A DNA stretch of 64,000 nt from Geosiphon pyriformis. Lineage: Eukaryota; Glomeromycota; Glomeromycetes; Archaeosporales; Geosiphonaceae. Under the pieces are notes generated by a model that saw only the letters and a list, made by a program, of their open reading frames with translations, had not been told where the DNA came from and made no database searches. Shown in pieces: positions 23,355-34,151 of the stretch. Made by a program: the position numbers and the translations under genes. The stretch lies in the NCBI GenBank assembly GCA_016748015.1, contig JAAOMT010000009.1, positions 2,223,453 to 2,287,452 on the forward strand, written 5' to 3'. The first letter of the stretch is position 1. Every line of letters starts with the position of its first letter.

Positions 23355-25358
23355 CTACTCCCATCTAGGAACAGTAGCATCGCCTTCCCCCAGCTCACCG
23401 CCGACATAGAAGTTCGGTGCCTCATTATCATAATTTATGACCAATTCATCTTCCCGATACCGATATACTAATGGCGAGGCATACTTTTTATCAGGTACTA
23501 TCTGTCGTTCATCTAGGCAACAGCGTCGCCAGCAATCAATAATATCTTTGGAGGCTACCCTCAGATGAAAATCTATCATATGTAAAAGGTCACGTTCCAT
23601 GCGAGTAATTTCGTCTGGGGGAAAGACGAAATTTGTCATTTCTGACCAATAATAACTATTATGATAGTTCGGCATGAATAAAATTGTGTCTACAGAAGAT
23701 GAAGAATACTCGGATGTGTCACTGTCTGAAGCATTTGTATAGTCCGAATCTGCTTGAGCGCTATCGTTGAAATTCGAAGGTATTGAAGATGCGGGAAAAT
23801 TTGTGTAAATAGCCGAATTGTCATTTGAGACAGAAATATCATCAAGAACGTACGAATTTCGCATTATCTCCTCTAGCTCTTCATCTTCATGGATGACTCT
23901 TACGGAATTTTGAAGAAGTTCCTCGCGATTTTCAATATCATCTTGATCTGAATAATCGTCTTCGTGTCTTACTTTGCGTGAATTTCTCAATAGTTCTTCA
24001 ATATTATCCTCCTCAAGGGTTATCACGTGTGATTGCCTTATCTGTTCTTCATCTTCATGTATTAAACCACAATTGAAGTTGCCTTTGTTCGAATCTCCCA
24101 TTAATTCTGAGAGCTCATCCTCTTTTTTCTTCTCTGATTCTGGAACAGTTTGTGATTCATATTCTTGTTCAGGATAGTATTCTTCATTTTGTTTGAAGTC
24201 ATTTGATAGTTGTAGTTGAGTTCTTGGTCGTGCGAAACTTATGTCGACATATTTTGATGCGACAACGAATGCAGCAAAAAAGACACGGTGCGAGCATCCA
24301 GATTCTCCTTTGAAAAGAGGCTCCATCTTGTAGATATTCATTTGGATAAGTATTAGGATGTAATCATTCGCTTTTAAAAAAAAGTTGTCGAAAACTTACC
24401 TTCCTTAGCCTTTCGATATATATTAGGGCAAGCATCAATTTCAAACTAGCCCAATTAGTCCACGCCCACTCGGAAAGAACTTCTTGTTGCTGAATTAATT
24501 GAACATTAACTGGATCGTCGGCATCTGGTGGATATCTGGCACGTGCCAGAATATATTTCACGTAGCTCTTTAGGGTCGTGAATTGGTGATTACTAGTGGG
24601 ATTTTGTGGTGAAATTGTAAAATTTGGTTCCCACAACGAAAGTATTCGCTCTGCGTAAAGGTCTTCGTATGAGAGTAGATAATATTAGAATTATTAGCTG
24701 TGAAGTCTCAGAGAAAGTAGTGTATTAAAAATTATATATATGCTTGGTTACCTAAAACGCGTTCACCCATGATAACGTCACGTTCAAAGACCTCGCCTAA
24801 CGTTCGAAATAAACGGGCACGCGACTCCATTTCAGCAATGGTTTCCGAGGCGTAAGCTCGGTACAAAGCTTCCTCAAGGGATTCTCCGTCCTCTTCTTCT
24901 AACTTCTCTTCCTCTATCTCTTCCCGATTTTCATCTGGTACGGACCATCGAACTGATAAGGATTGCGAGCGCGTTGTTGGTGGTTGTGGTGATGGTGGTG
25001 GTGGTGATGGTACAGATTCCCTGTGCATACGCGTCTCGGATATATTTTCACTTGTACGCGCTTCAGTTTCCGCCAAGAAAAAAACGCGTGGCTCTTCTTG
25101 TTCGTAGATAAAGCTTTGAATTCCGCGAGATTCATTTTGTTCTCTTGATATTGGTAAGAGCGTAGGTGATAAAGGTGTAGATTCACGACGCCACCGTCGC
25201 GTTCTTGCTGCAGTAGAGTCCGGTGTTTCAGATCGCGGGTGTTTCGAAGTGTCTTGATAACGCGTGTCACATTCATTATCTGTTGTCTGATAGTATCTTG
25301 GGCAAGAAGAGAGTTCGCTTGAAGAAGCTTGGCCTTTGGAGTCTTGTAAATTTTGCAT
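23355..25358 (-). CDS. Pcl-like cyclin with a large acidic insert in the cyclin box
   Basis: Three exons. Exon 1 (about 205 residues) is disordered, with SR/P-rich stretches and an acidic run (REEIEEEKLEEEDGESLEEA), then MGERVL. Exon 2 starts the cyclin fold: DLYAERILSLWEP, LKSYVKYILARAR, WAWTNWASLKLMLALIYIER. Exon 3 continues GESGCSHRVFFAAFVVASKY and ends the box with YYWSEMTNFVFPPDEITRME, LLHMIDFHLRV. This is the layout of Pcl/Pho80-type cyclins, which activate a Pho85-like kinase; the kinase partner is inference. Between the FFAAFVVASKYVD helix and YYWSEM lie about 195 extra residues (about 23655-24242), rich in Asp/Glu/Ser, with repeated (L/I)(L/M)(R/Q)NS motifs. A CACGTG box lies about 150 bp upstream (25509-25514). 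The cyclin class is fairly sure; the exact orthologue is not. Confidence 0.75.
23851..24007 (-). repeat. short internal protein repeat in the cyclin insert
   Basis: Translated on the minus strand the insert contains IEELLRNSRKVRHEDD, REELLQNSVRVIHEDEE and LEEIMRNSYVLDD in succession. A weaker relative (LIHEDEEQIRQSHVI) precedes them. The unit of about 18-20 residues combines an amphipathic (E)E(L/I)(L/M)xNS helix and an acidic HED linker. It could be a short linear motif repeated for multivalent binding or phosphorylation; that is inference. Confidence 0.7.
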
Positions 25359-25834
25359 TTTTTTTAAAAAAAAAATGTAAGAAAGAAGTCAAGTAGGTGT
25401 TTAATTATCAGTCGGGATTGTGATTCGAATGAAAAATTTTTTATAAAGGTGCAAATTAGCCTAATAAAATCAAGAAATTTAGAAATACTTACTTGTTTCA
25501 TGCTTGTCCACGTGAATGATATATCAAAGGATAGTGTGCAAAGAATCAGGACGGATCTATAATAAAATCAGCGATAACAGGGGCAACAAAGAGCGGCTCT
25601 TGACGAAAGATGTTCCCAAGATATGCAGGACGCTTGCAGCGACTAGCGAGAAGTTTTAATGGGAGGCATTGCTTTACAAGTTTAAACTGTTCTGAGATTA
25701 GCGGATCTTATAAATAGGGCTGTACATAAGATAAAGTATTACAAGTTTGTTTTTAGGGAAATGCAAAGATAATCAAGGTCAAGTAAAGCTACCAAAATTA
25801 TAATAACGCGTCGTAAAAAAATATTTTTTAAAGT
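25359..25834. promoter_or_regulatory. upstream region of the cyclin gene
   Basis: About 475 bp between the cyclin start and the 3' end of the next gene on the same strand. It has a CACGTG palindrome at 25509-25514, the core bound by Pho4/Cbf1-type bHLH factors in other fungi. A role in phosphate-linked control of a Pcl-like cyclin would be attractive but is inference from one six-base match. Confidence 0.35.
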
Positions 25835-26738
25835 TTACATTACAAAATATGTATCTATTGTATTTGCGGGCAATCTTACATTATCAATGAAATCGAAATC
25901 ATGTCCGAGTTTTTCAACCACGATTACTAAAGTTTTTCGAAAAATACTAAACCCCGTGTATTTTACATATTGCTCTTTATCCATTTCACTTCCTGAAGAT
26001 TCCTTTTCTTCGTCATCTTCATACTCAAATTGGATAGACAAGCGTTTTTTACCAGATTTTTTTTGTTTTGCTTCAAGCTTGTTGAGAGACGGGAATTCGT
26101 TCGATTTTTCCTAAGATTTAAGAAATAATTTTATGTTTTGATGAAAAAAAAATCATTTTATACTCAAGCAATGATAAAGGCCCAGTTAGAAATGGAAGTT
26201 TAGTGGTGGAACTTTTAATCGAAAAAATGTACCTTAAATAAAATTGAATGGCGTACATCGGTTGGTCGCAAGTAATAAGCAAACTGGTAGCCCTCTTTTA
26301 ATGAGATTTTGAATACGATATTATGACTAGGAAGCAGTTCAAAATAATAATACTTTGCTAATCATAATTCTGAAGATACCAGCGACACATAAGTTCCCCT
26401 TTATTTCTTTATCATCTACAACTGCCATAGAAGAAATATTTTTCTTTTTCCTCAGGGCAAGTTTTTCGGGCAGATGTTTATGCAACGTGATCAGGATTTC
26501 CTGTTTAATAAAATTAGTTGTAATCATAATCATCTTTTTTAATGAGTTTCTTGAGGTAAAAAAATTTTCAAAGTTTTATTGATACTTGAAACATCGCATC
26601 GTTAAACCAGTCTGTATATTCTGGTCTAAGATAGAGTAAAAGAGGAATAACTTTTTTCTCCGAAACTCGAAGATAACGGAGAGTACGTGTTGAATAGATA
26701 TTTTTCTTTTCAGTTATAGTTTTAGTAGAATCTGACAT
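25835..26738 (-). CDS. unrecognised protein gene
   Basis: Exon 1 starts at 26738 (MSDSTKTITEKKNIYSTRTL, then LRYLRVSEKKVIPLLLYLRP, WFNDAMFQ) and ends at a GTATCA donor. Further exons encode EILITLHKHLPEKLALRKKK, then YYYFELLPSHNIVFKISLKE and YQFAYYLRPTDVRHSILFK. The last has KRLSIQFEYEDDEEKESSGS and YVKYTGFSIFRKTLVIVVEK, ending at a stop at 25835. The frames behave like coding exons, with hydrophobic periodicity and donors at the right places, but the join between the second and third coding segments (about 26345-26380) is unclear. Two segments share the word YLRP, hinting at an internal repeat. No family recognised. It is divergent from the Arb2 gene. Confidence 0.55.
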
Positions 26739-26907
26739 TTTTGAGATGATTTCTTGAAGTTAGCTTAGTTTCAATTTATGCAGTGGAAGTAAAAAAATAT
26801 GTAGAGCACAGATTTGAGGAATTCATCGGCTGATGATTACGCAAGTGCTTATAAAACTTTTGATATTTTTTTATTAAATATTTTAAATTTTTATATTATA
26901 ATCATAT

Positions 26908-26938
<31 letters not shown>

Positions 26939-27195
26939 TAAGATTTCAACATTCAAAAATAATTTAAATAATCTATTAAATTTATTTTTCTTATTTTCAC
27001 TAATTCAAAGTTATAAAACAACATTTGTTAATTTTAAAGCACAAGAATCTAACAATCATAGCATGCATAAATGGTCAGTATGTTACATTAACCTTTTTTG
27101 GCCATTGTTTTAATATTAAGACCCATTTTTTTAAACTTAAATCAATTAAAGAATGCCGATCAAATTTCACCAAATTATCGGAGCAAGAAACAAAA
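26739..27195. promoter_or_regulatory. divergent promoter region with TA microsatellite
   Basis: About 457 bp shared by the minus-strand unknown gene and the plus-strand Arb2 gene. It includes a TA/CATA simple repeat at about 26903-26940. Likely contains both promoters. Confidence 0.5.
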
Positions 27196-29247
27196 ATGTT
27201 TAAAAAGAAACGCGTTAAAAAAGAAAAGTTTACCTTCCCTGACAATTTTCAGGATCTCGGTTATAAGATTGATGAAAGTGAACAGTTGACAACTCTTGAC
27301 GGTTAGGGAGTACCTTAAATCTTTTCATTCAATTTTTTTTTTAAAAAATAACAATAAAATTTAATCTTTCATCTTTATATTTTTAGGAGAACCGTACAAA
27401 TTTGATACAAAAAATCGTCCGTACAGTGAAGCTTTGTATAGTACTCTTATAGGTATGACCTGATTTTTGATAATATTTCCCTTAAGTCACTCGGGCTTTT
27501 TCTAGTCGGGACTTTGATTTGTGCTGTTTACTTTTACAGATATGCTTACTAAATATGCTGGGGTGAAGCTTCAATCGGAAAATGGACTAGTTAAAACCTT
27601 ACTTCCTATTGGTGTCAAAGAGTCTGAAATACACAACTGTATATTTCTGAGGTATATTTTGAATACATATATATATATATATATATAAAAGTCATTGAAT
27701 AATTGGCCGTTGAGATTTAATTTAAAACATTCTTTTCAGTCCCGATTATTTAACCAACGAAAATATGTGCATATTTATTCCTGGCACATCCCACACGTAT
27801 AACATACTCTTATTTTTTCTTGGTAATCATGTCTCAAATAAATTGTCCAGTCAATAATAACAGGATACCTGGAATCATATAATTGAACAGTGTTGGTGTA
27901 TGGTCTCGCCGTGTGATGACTGATCTATCGGTTTCGGCAAGTTAGCACTCTCTAGGTGGTCTTTAGCCTTTGATTTATATATTGGGCTTATTTAAAATTT
28001 TCAACATCGGACAAATTTAGGAAGGCGCAATGATAGCATATACCAAACGTGCAAGAGATATTGGCTGTTCGGTAGTTATCACGAATCCAAATGAGATTTT
28101 TTGGTACAAAGGTAAACCAGCAGTAAGTAATTAATACAGAAATTTACAAACTGCTGAGCAATATTGATAAGATTCATAGTATTTCTTTTAACCTCCAAAT
28201 TTCTTTCTTTTCTTACCGAATCAATTAGTTCACTCTACCAAAACCCACAGTTACTTTTGATCCCATACCAGGTATGAATTCAAAAAAATTTGATATGTTA
28301 TTTTCCTTCTCTATAAAATTGTTGGAAATCAAAAATGTTCTAAATGTAACCTTTTTAAAGAAAACGATTCACCTGAAGCACATTTGGAATATGTTTTTAA
28401 CAATTTTGTAATGTGAGTTGATTTTATCAAAAGTCTTTTTTTTAGCCAAATAATGTGTTTAATTAGTTAACCTTTCATTCTATTTTATAGACCTTCCGAG
28501 GCGAAAAAGATATTTATTGTTGCCAGCAGCTACGGGGGGCATTGCGCCGTTAATATAATGCAAAAGAACTGTAGGTTTTTTTAATACTTTTCTGAGAATC
28601 GATATTGTTTACTGTTTTCTCTAAGCAAGATTTTTCTTAGTTGATATACTTAGAAATAGGGTAAAATCAATTGAGTTTACTACCACCACTCATTCAATTG
28701 ATTTTGTTAAACGAGATATTATAAAAGTTTGGATAAGAGAGGTAAGAAGATTTTGTCTACGGAAAAACATATTTTTCCTACTTTGCAAACAATCATTTTT
28801 TTTTCTCTATAATTAATTATTTTCTCTTTGTAGCATTGTCGAAATTGGATCGTATCCGATCAGCCTTTGGGCGAAGAGATTGTCGATCCAAGATTTGGTT
28901 GTGTCAATTACTCTTCAGGTATGAAATTAGTTCAAGAATCTCATTTCTATATTTCATAAAATTATTTAATATGAATTTCTCACCTAGGATGTCAATTATA
29001 TGAATACGTGGTGCATTCTGTCATTGATTTTGTCTTTGAGCATTTCATAAAAAAAATAGAAGAGCCAGATGATTGGATCGCAAATGATCTCGATGACGAA
29101 GAAGATCTCGAAGCTTTGGAACGTGAAGCCGAGCATATATTTGCAAATAGTAAAATCATTAATGTAGAAAATGGAATAGAAATAATTCCTAATGACGTAG
29201 CAGATAATCCGATTCCTAAGGAAGAGCTGGACAGTAATTGGCTGTAA
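27196..29247 (+). CDS. ARB2: Arb2/FAM172A domain protein
   Basis: Arb2-domain proteins have an alpha/beta-hydrolase-like fold. In fission yeast Arb2 is a subunit of the Argonaute siRNA chaperone complex acting in heterochromatin assembly; the animal homologue is FAM172A/ARB2A. Seen here: FPDNFQDLGYKIDESEQLTT, GEPYKFDTKNRPYSEALYST, MCIFIPGTSHT, VGVWSRRVMTDLS, IAYTKRARDIGCSVVITNPN, PSEAKKIFIVASSYGGHCAV (nucleophile-elbow-like SSYGG), SIEFTTTTHSIDF, HCRNWIVSDQPLGEEI and GCVNYSSGCQLYEYVVHSVI. The C-terminal tail is acidic (DLDDEEDLEALEREAEH). The start at 27196 (MFKKKRVKKEKF) is the first ATG before the conserved domain. One intron (27937-28020) appears to be GC-AG, and another contains an (AT)n run near 27666-27688. 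About ten exons. Confidence 0.85.
27937..28020 (+). other. probable GC-AG intron in ARB2
   Basis: The exon ending VMTDLSVS is followed by GCAAGTTAG, a perfect GC-type donor, and an 84-nt intron ending TTTAG before EGAMIAYTKRARD. A weaker GT donor (GTTTCG) two codons earlier is the alternative. RNA reads across the junction would decide. Confidence 0.6.
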
Positions 29248-30670
29248 AAATTTCCTTTGACTACCACAATAAAGGCGCGCCCAAAGACAATTGCAAAAAA
29301 TAAAACTTCTTATTATATAATTTAAATTTTAACTTTCACTTAAGGCATGAATACACAAACTAATTTTTGCTTTGTAAATTATTTCAATGAATGGTTGAAT
29401 AAGTTTCTCATTCAATAATTTAATCAACTTCATCTAATTTATTTTTTATGATAAATTGTCAAAACTCTCAAATGTATAAGATAATTTACTCTTCACATAT
29501 TGAGATTTCTTTTAATTTCATTTCTGCAAACTTTCTTTCAATCCAGTGTTACCAGAAAATAATTGGTCGACCAGCATAAAAAGATGAGACTTTGAAAGAT
29601 AGATCATATTGAAAATTTTTCTAGATTTGTAATCGACCATGGTTCACATGGTCAAATAAGCCTATTTCTATCAGAATTAGTAAAGTTTCAACTACTAATT
29701 AAAAAATCGTCAAGATGCTTTATCATCTCCCACTTTAGGTATTCACATTTTTTCATCTGACATGAATCTCTTTTAATTAAAGATCGATCTAACGTTATCA
29801 GACGTTCATTAAATTTCCTCTGGTGTTTGCTAAATCTAAATACACACGAGTCCTTTTGTGTCAGCATGAATACCCATATCGGAAATCGACCATCTTAATC
29901 GACAAATAGCTTTCTTATAAAATTATTATAGCGTAAATCTCAACAGAGGAATTTCACCTAAATCAAAAGTGTTAATCTTTTGAGGTGATTCATATATAAT
30001 TTTGCAACTTCAGGGTGATGATCGACATAGAGTCTTTAGAATTTAATAATTGCATCTCAAGGTAATACAATACCTATTATGCCCAAGACTTTTAGCCAAA
30101 TCATTCGTAAATGCATGTACCCAATAAACACATTAGGATGTGCTTCAAAACAGTTTCCTGAACCAATAATTGCTTTTTGATGAATCAATCCTTTAAACAT
30201 TTTATTCTGCTCCATAATTGAGATTCATTCATTGGAGAAAAAGGGTGATGACAGCTTTTTTGCCATATTAAAAATCGTTGCGCTTACTCTGAAGATCAAA
30301 ATATTTCCTTTTTGCAATTTGACCATATACGATTTTGGATGCTTCGAGAGATTAAATACAGATTATCATGAAAAATACTAGAAATTCAAATGAGGGGTGC
30401 GAAGTTAGATGATGAAAATCGAGAAGGGAATGATTAAAAATTTAAAAAATACCTTTGCATACAAAATCAGGATAATCAAAATGAATGAACAAAATGATAA
30501 TCTTATTACGAAATCAAAAATGGTTTTTTTTGTCACTAAATTATGTTTCGTGATTCCCATTAATCATTCTCTTTGATGAAATTAAATTTACTTTTTACCT
30601 CTCATCATAATCTCATAATCTAGTTCATGTTCAAAAGCCATAAATTTTAAAAAAAAATTGTTCTTGTGAT

Positions 30671-30698
30671 TATTATTATTATTATTATTATTATTATT
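30671..30698. repeat. (ATT)n microsatellite
   Basis: About nine consecutive ATT units in the ARB2-NRAMP intergenic region. Simple-sequence repeat, no further role visible. Confidence 0.9.
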
Positions 30699-31274
30699 TT
30701 TAAAAAGAATGTGGAACCAAAGATAACAATCTATAAAATATTGGTTAGACCAAGGTTTTTTTTATTTTTCATTCTAATATTTGATTTCCACTACTTTAAA
30801 AGAGTATGGAAAAGTAAATAGATTGAAAATTATAAAATTTATCAATCTATTCATGATCTTTTTGTTTTCAAATGTATAAAATATGAGGAATCAAGCAACA
30901 GAATGAATCATGCTACAAATAAACTTTTTAAATTTCAATTGAAAAAGAAAAAAAAAGAAAAGATATCAATGAAAAATACGAATATAGACTATTGATTACG
31001 AAAGTTGTTCATAAAGTATAGATCTGCAACTCTATTTTAGGCTTGATCTATGTTATGTCATATTTCTCTTCTTGAAAGTTTTAATTTTCTTGCATGTTAA
31101 TTTTGAATTAAAAAATTTTTAAGTGATTTTTCACAATTTTCTTTGATTTTCGTGAAAAAAATTACAAACACTTATTGACAGAATTCCTGAAATCTGAATC
31201 AAAATACATTTACATTATGTGTGTATATCAATGCAACCAAATCTGATAATTTATCAATTAAACTTATGTCTAAC

Positions 31275-31330
31275 AAGTCTGACATCACATTATATTTGCA
31301 GAAATCTGATATCACATTGTATTTGCAGAA
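31275..31330. repeat. short tandem duplication upstream of the NRAMP gene
   Basis: The segment beginning CTGA(C/T)ATCACATT and ending TTTGCAGAAAT occurs twice in tandem with two substitutions, about 28 bp per unit. Probably replication slippage. Confidence 0.75.
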
Positions 31331-31557
31331 ATCTGATAATTCTTGTATCACTGTCAAAAAGGCCATGTGCCATTAAATTGTATGTTTCTAAATAAAGTCC
31401 AGTAACCGGAATATTTCGCAACTCGTGGGAAGAATCAGGTAATGTAATGGTCATGACGAAATTTAAAATTTTCTCCCAATTTATATTTATAGACGATAAA
31501 AGCATGTTAAATTCAGCTATCTTTATTTACTGAACAAATAATTCTTAATACACCACC

Positions 31558-33630
31558 ATGATTCAATTACAGAAAAATAACCCCACTCAGCCATTAATCA
31601 TTAAAAGAGACAGTACAGAAGATGTCCCTGAAGATTTAAGAGACTCTCTCAAGTTTATTGACTTCGGTGACAAGCTTATTGAGGCCGAAGTGGACACTGG
31701 TGAAGTGAAGGACGGTTTCTGTTGGAAAAAACTATGGAAATATACGGGACCTGGTATTTTTAATAAACTCGGCGAATGTTTTCTAAAAAGAAATCGTTCG
31801 ATAACAAGAGAGAATTTTCCTTCGCCATCTAAATAAATTTTTATATTTATTTTTTAAAGGATTTCTAATGAGTATAGCCTACCTCGACCCTGGTAACCTT
31901 GAGGCCGATCTCCAAACTGGTGCAGTAGCTGGATACTCTCTGGTATAATTTCGTCCTTCATCCCTTGAACCAATCCTTTACATTTATTAAAATATCCACT
32001 AACCACTTTTTGTAATTCAACTCTTGGTTTTTATCAGTTGTGGCTTCTGCTATATGCCCATGTCGCTGGTCTTTTGATTCAGTGTTTGTCGGCCCGAGCA
32101 GGAGTTGTGACAGGTCAGCATCTTGCACAATTAATACGGAGTCATTATCCTCGTCCAATTTCCCTCGTTCTTTATCTCATCACCGAGCTTGCCATAATAA
32201 GCTCCGATATACAAGAAATTATCGGAACGGCAATCAGTTTGAAAATTCTCTTTGGGATGCCGCTCTGGATTGGAACATTATTAACAGCAATGGACACTTT
32301 TACTTTCATGTTTCTCCAAAGCTACGGAGTAAGAAAGCTTGAGGCTTTCTTTATGGCTTTGATTGCAACCATGGCTGGTTGTTTTTGGATTGAGATGTTC
32401 ATGAGTAAACCGGATCTCGTAGAAATCGCAAGAGGAATCATTGTTCCAACAATTCCAAGTAGTGCAGTGGTCCAGGCTGTTGCCTTAATTGGCGCTGGCA
32501 TGTATCTGAATTTTCCCTATCTCAAATTTTTTCTGTTTGTCAAACCATATTAAAAACTCCTCTAACTTGAGTTTCTTCCGGTTTAGTTATTATGCCACAT
32601 AATCTTTACCTTCATTCAGCTTTAGGTTGATGATTATTTCGTGATCATTTTTCAAATTTTTACCCCCTTCTAAACCATCATCTATTTATTATATATTTCA
32701 AGTCATGACTCGAAAAACCGACCCCGCTTCCGAAGCAAAGCTCAAGGAAGCTAATTTTTATTTCACCATTGAAAGTGCCTTCGCATTGTCATGCTCATAT
32801 CTGATCAATTTGGCCATTGTCGTGGTGTTTGCTTCGGTATTTTTCATTCCGGGTGAAGAGGGAAAAAGGATTCCAGGACTTTTTGATGCCGCAGACGTCT
32901 TGTACCAAACTTTAGGAAATGGAGCTAAATACCTTTGGGCTCTGGGTTTGCTGGCAGCCGGTCAAAGTTCCACAATGACGGGAACAATGGCTGGTCAGTA
33001 TGTCATGGAAGGTTTTTTCGGAAAAATTTTTCAGAAGGCATGGCATCGTGTGGCTATTACACGTAGTATTGCTTTAGTACCCTCTATGTTGGTTGCTGTG
33101 TTCGCGGTCAGTATTCGAGTTGTCTTTTTCCAGAAAGGCAGTCTTTGATTCATTTTGTATACATTTGCCTTCCTTTTTCTCACATTGCAAATCCGCCATA
33201 ATTTTTTTTTGTAATAAAGGTTAACCACTTTGATACCATGGGGGAACTATTAAATGTTCTTCAGAGCCTTTGTCTTCCAACTGCTCTCCTCCCGATCCTT
33301 AAACTAACCAGCTCTCACGTGGTAATGGGGACTGCTTTCCGTAACAAATCTTTCTGGAAATTTGTTACCTGGATTTTTGCTGCCATAATTATGGGCTTCA
33401 ATATGTTTCTCTTGGGTGTTTATCTCGAACAACTGGAAAATAAATCCTTTGGATACCTTTTTGGAATTGTTTATTTTGCTCTAATTGCTTACATTGCCAT
33501 ACTGCCGGTGGGTCCGCGAAAAGGGGTAACCAAAGATGCCGACCTGGAAGGGTACAAAACTATCATTAATCGATCGCAGCTTTCAAATATTGGCGATGAG
33601 GTGGAGGAAGATGTCAACTATCAATTGTAA
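31558..33630 (+). CDS. NRAMP-family divalent metal transporter
   Basis: NRAMP proteins (yeast Smf1-3, animal DMT1) move Mn2+, Fe2+ and related ions with protons into the cytosol. A soluble N-terminus (starting [20 protein letters not shown]) leads to WKYTGPG, joined across an intron to [20 protein letters not shown]. The DPGN motif of TM1 is intact. Then follow [39 protein letters not shown] and [22 protein letters not shown]6 has the metal-binding [14 protein letters not shown]. Later helices include [40 protein letters not shown] and [20 protein letters not shown]. Length, about 520 residues, is normal for the family. Introns are few; the one between ALIGA and VIMPHN begins with GC. Which orthologue (plasma membrane or vacuolar) cannot be told. 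Confidence 0.92.
32498..32586 (+). other. probable GC-AG intron in the NRAMP gene
   Basis: Coding sequence ATTGGCGCTG (I-G-A plus first base of V) meets GCATGT, and coding resumes after TTTAG with TTATTATGCCACAT (rest of V, then I-M-P-H). The only phase that restores the invariant MPH motif uses a GC donor. An ordinary GT six bases downstream (GTATCT) would break the frame. The intron is 89 nt. Confidence 0.7.
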
Positions 33631-34151
33631 TAGAAAACACAAACTATCAACATAGAAATTGTCTTTAGTACATCCATTGAATTAATCCCATATTTTTCAT
33701 TTATTTCTTAATTCATTTTTTCTGGAACTCTTTCTATCATATCCAACTTCTGCATTCTTGTTCAAGTTCCCGTTCCCGTTACGGTAACTATCGTGATTTT
33801 AAAGATGCTCAATTTCTTTTTACTTTTTCATCTTTTTGTTAAATAATCTTAATTCTTTTAAATGGTTTACTATGTAAATATATTTATTTTTCTAAAAATT
33901 CTCATAATTCGAGTTAAATAATTTTATAAATCTGAATTATATAAATAATAGTCACCGAGCTCATTACAATGTTTATCATTATATCCTCGATCTGAAATTG
34001 GAAATATGACACCACTTGGTTGTCACTATATATATCATGGTTTCTAATTAATCTGCAGAGTATGCAATTCTTTCTTGAATGTAACTATCGCTCATACTTT
34101 TACAGTTCAAAAGCCATTAATAAGATCAAAGACAATTAAAAAAACTGCTTC
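33631..34151. other. intergenic region NRAMP-TAF10
   Basis: About 520 AT-rich bases; the TAF10 promoter is expected here. No other feature supported. Confidence 0.5.

Larger units (their letters stand above)
29248..31557. other. 2.3-kb intergenic region, no gene recognised
   Basis: Six-frame reading shows no conserved domain. On the minus strand a frame of about 66 codons (about 29700-29900, containing FRFSKHQRKFNERLITLD) could be decayed coding sequence but has no supportable family. It contains an ATT microsatellite (about 30671-30698) and a short tandem duplication near 31275-31330. It would hold the NRAMP promoter at its right end. Confidence 0.5.

Noticed and set aside
24914-25276. 120-codon minus-strand frame with a polyhistidine run
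   Set aside because: It overlaps the cyclin exon 1 in another frame; the His run is the frame-shifted reading of the Pro/Ser-rich stretch. The cyclin frame joins to conserved exons, this one does not.
25509-25514. Phosphate regulon site for the cyclin
   Set aside because: A single CACGTG is weak evidence; kept only as a note in the upstream-region feature, not as a finding.
29248-31500. A decayed MULE-type transposase on the minus strand
   Set aside because: Some frames looked suggestive, but no catalytic or zinc motif could be identified in order, so I could not support a call.
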